NCBI GenBank assembly: GCA_015523575.1
Contig: WAJZ01000099.1
Span: forward strand, 1-5,625
DNA from: Candidatus Hestiella acidicharens
GTDB taxonomy: Archaea > Thermoproteota > Thermoprotei_A > Sulfolobales > Acidilobaceae
Reading direction: 5' to 3'
DNA length: 5,625 bases
Both the position numbers and the translations under genes were made by a program. The notes beneath the pieces were generated by a model. That model was not told the DNA's origin, made no database searches, and worked only from the letters and a program-made list of their open reading frames with translations. This document shows, piece after piece, positions 5,194-5,625 of this stretch; the first letter of the stretch is position 1; each line of letters opens with the position of its first letter.

Positions 5194-5205
5194 GCTTTGC
5201 AAAGC
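5194..5205. repeat. 12-bp palindrome downstream of tRNA-Ser
   Basis: GCTTTGCAAAGC is a perfect palindrome lying 35 bases beyond the 3' end of the tRNA gene. It might affect processing or termination of the tRNA transcript. A palindrome this short can also occur by chance. Confidence 0.2.
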
Positions 5206-5240
5206 TTAATATAAAGGCTTCTATAAAATTCTAGGTTTAT

Positions 5241-5325
5241 CGCCGCGGGCGGGATTTGAACCCGCGCGGGGGTGAACCCCATCGGCTTAGCAGGCCGACG
5301 CCCTACCGGGCTGGGCGACCGCGGC
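5241..5325 (-). tRNA. trnS: tRNA-Ser (anticodon GCU)
   Basis: Read on the - strand, this 85-base gene folds as a class II tRNA. The acceptor GCCGCGG pairs with CCGCGGC, with discriminator G. The D stem is GCCC/GGGC around a loop with GG. The anticodon stem TCGGC/GCCGA encloses CTGCTAA, giving anticodon GCT (complement of 5289-5291). A long variable arm (GGGG...CCCC type) follows, and the T arm is GCGGG-TTCAAAT-CCCGC. The long variable arm with GCT identifies serine, reading AGC/AGU codons. No intron is present and CCA is not encoded, so it must be added after transcription. Its very GC-rich stems against AT-rich flanks suggest a hyperthermophile. Confidence 0.96.
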
Positions 5326-5365
5326 ATAGACCGCTTCCCAACCATCTACTATCTGTGTCTTTTTT

Positions 5366-5381
5366 GCTTTTAAACGTTTTA
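5366..5381. promoter_or_regulatory. Divergent promoter region between tRNA-Ser and the 5407 gene
   Basis: The near-palindromic stretch GCTTTTAAACGTTTTA, centred on AAACGTTT (5372-5379), offers a TATA-like element on both strands. On the - strand GTTTAAAAG would start transcription near 5345, about 20 bases before the tRNA. On the + strand CTTTTAAAC would start near 5395, close to the GAGGTGG site of the downstream gene. Both spacings are reasonable for archaeal promoters. Confidence 0.4.
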
Positions 5382-5406
5382 AGCTGCCATTTTATGAGGT
5401 GGAAAA

Positions 5407-5625
5407 ATGTATAGCATAAGGGCCCTAACAGTTCACTATGGAAAGCCAAGGAAGGGAAGCTCCTTTAAAGAAGAGGTTGAATCGTTTCTATACAAGTTAC
5501 AAGAGGCCGTCGATAATTACAAGTCCGTTCATAACATAAGGCCAGGCACCTTGAGGATAGCATTTCCTAGCTTTCCAAGCGACTACGAAGGGCTTTTAAG
5601 GGATTTCGAAGACCTAGCGGATGAC
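5407..5625 (+). CDS. N-terminal part of a probable DUF711 (UPF0210) protein
   Basis: The frame is open from ATG 5407 to the window end, giving 73 residues of a longer protein. It begins MYSIRALTVHYGKPRKG and continues with a helix (EEVESFLYKLQEAVDNYKSV), a strand LRIAFPSFP and then YEGLLRDFEDLADD. An IRALT-type first strand, a helix, and a second strand with R-x-A-F/T-P-P-x-P is how DUF711 proteins begin, a family of unknown biochemical function. The start is well supported by GAGGTGG at 5396-5402, four bases upstream. The ATG at 5394 leads to a stop after six codons and can be dismissed. The gene diverges from tRNA-Ser. The family assignment is from memory of the N-terminal pattern and is moderate; the coding call is firm. 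Confidence 0.6.
   Translation, partial: MYSIRALTVHYGKPRKGSSFKEEVESFLYKLQEAVDNYKSVHNIRPGTLRIAFPSFPSDYEGLLRDFEDLADD

Larger units (their letters stand above)
4791..5240. other. AT-rich gene-free region with palindromes
   Basis: This 450-base stretch separates the ATPase operon from the tRNA-Ser gene. I see no coding frame with a credible start and ribosome binding site. A - strand open frame reaching in from the tRNA (5124-5345) is a shadow because it reads through the tRNA. The region holds the presumed ATPase promoter at its left end, a perfect 18-bp palindrome at 5017-5034, a T6 run at 5054-5059 and a 12-bp palindrome at 5194-5205. An unrecognised small RNA or an operator remains possible. 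Confidence 0.6.

Noticed and set aside
5124..5345. - strand open frame through the tRNA
   Set aside because: Its translation is the tRNA-Ser sequence and flanks read as codons. The tRNA fold is unambiguous.

Overview
The window looks like chromosomal DNA from a hyperthermophilic crenarchaeon (Thermoproteota). This rests on GGTGG/GAGG-type ribosome binding sites, TTG and GTG starts, TTTAAA-like TATA elements, a GC-rich archaeal tRNA-Ser in an AT-rich setting, and DUF104-type antitoxins paired with PIN toxins, a pairing typical of these organisms. The genus cannot be fixed from the sequence alone.

Positions 1-2408 hold three consecutive toxin-antitoxin cassettes on the + strand. Each starts with the same DNA block, which carries the leader, the Shine-Dalgarno sequence, a TTG start and the antitoxin N-terminus. 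The block is identical over 131 bp between cassettes 2 and 3, and over at least 72 bp with cassette 1, which is cut by the window edge. After the block the antitoxin C-termini diverge, and the PIN toxins diverge with them. Antitoxins 1 and 2 share a C-terminal type and pair with related toxins; antitoxin 3 has a different tail and a different PIN subtype. All three antitoxins are intact. Toxin 1 carries a one-base frameshift, toxin 3 carries an in-frame amber stop, and only toxin 2 is intact. Between cassettes 1 and 2 lies what looks like the 3' end of a tRNA gene on the - strand, a possible scar of integration.

Positions 2435-4790 hold a two-gene operon on the - strand, convergent with the cassettes. 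The first gene encodes a 606-residue AAA/ABC-like ATPase with OLD/RecF-type motifs. Ten bases later comes a 174-residue protein with a D...ExK pattern suggestive of a PD-(D/E)XK nuclease and a cysteine cluster at its N-terminus. I do not recognise this pair as a named system. Next to a toxin-antitoxin cluster it is a candidate ATPase-nuclease defence module.

Positions 4791-5240 are AT-rich and without genes, but contain a perfect 18-bp palindrome. A tRNA-Ser(GCU) follows on the - strand at 5241-5325. A divergent promoter region separates it from a + strand gene at 5407 that runs off the window and resembles the start of a DUF711 (UPF0210) protein.
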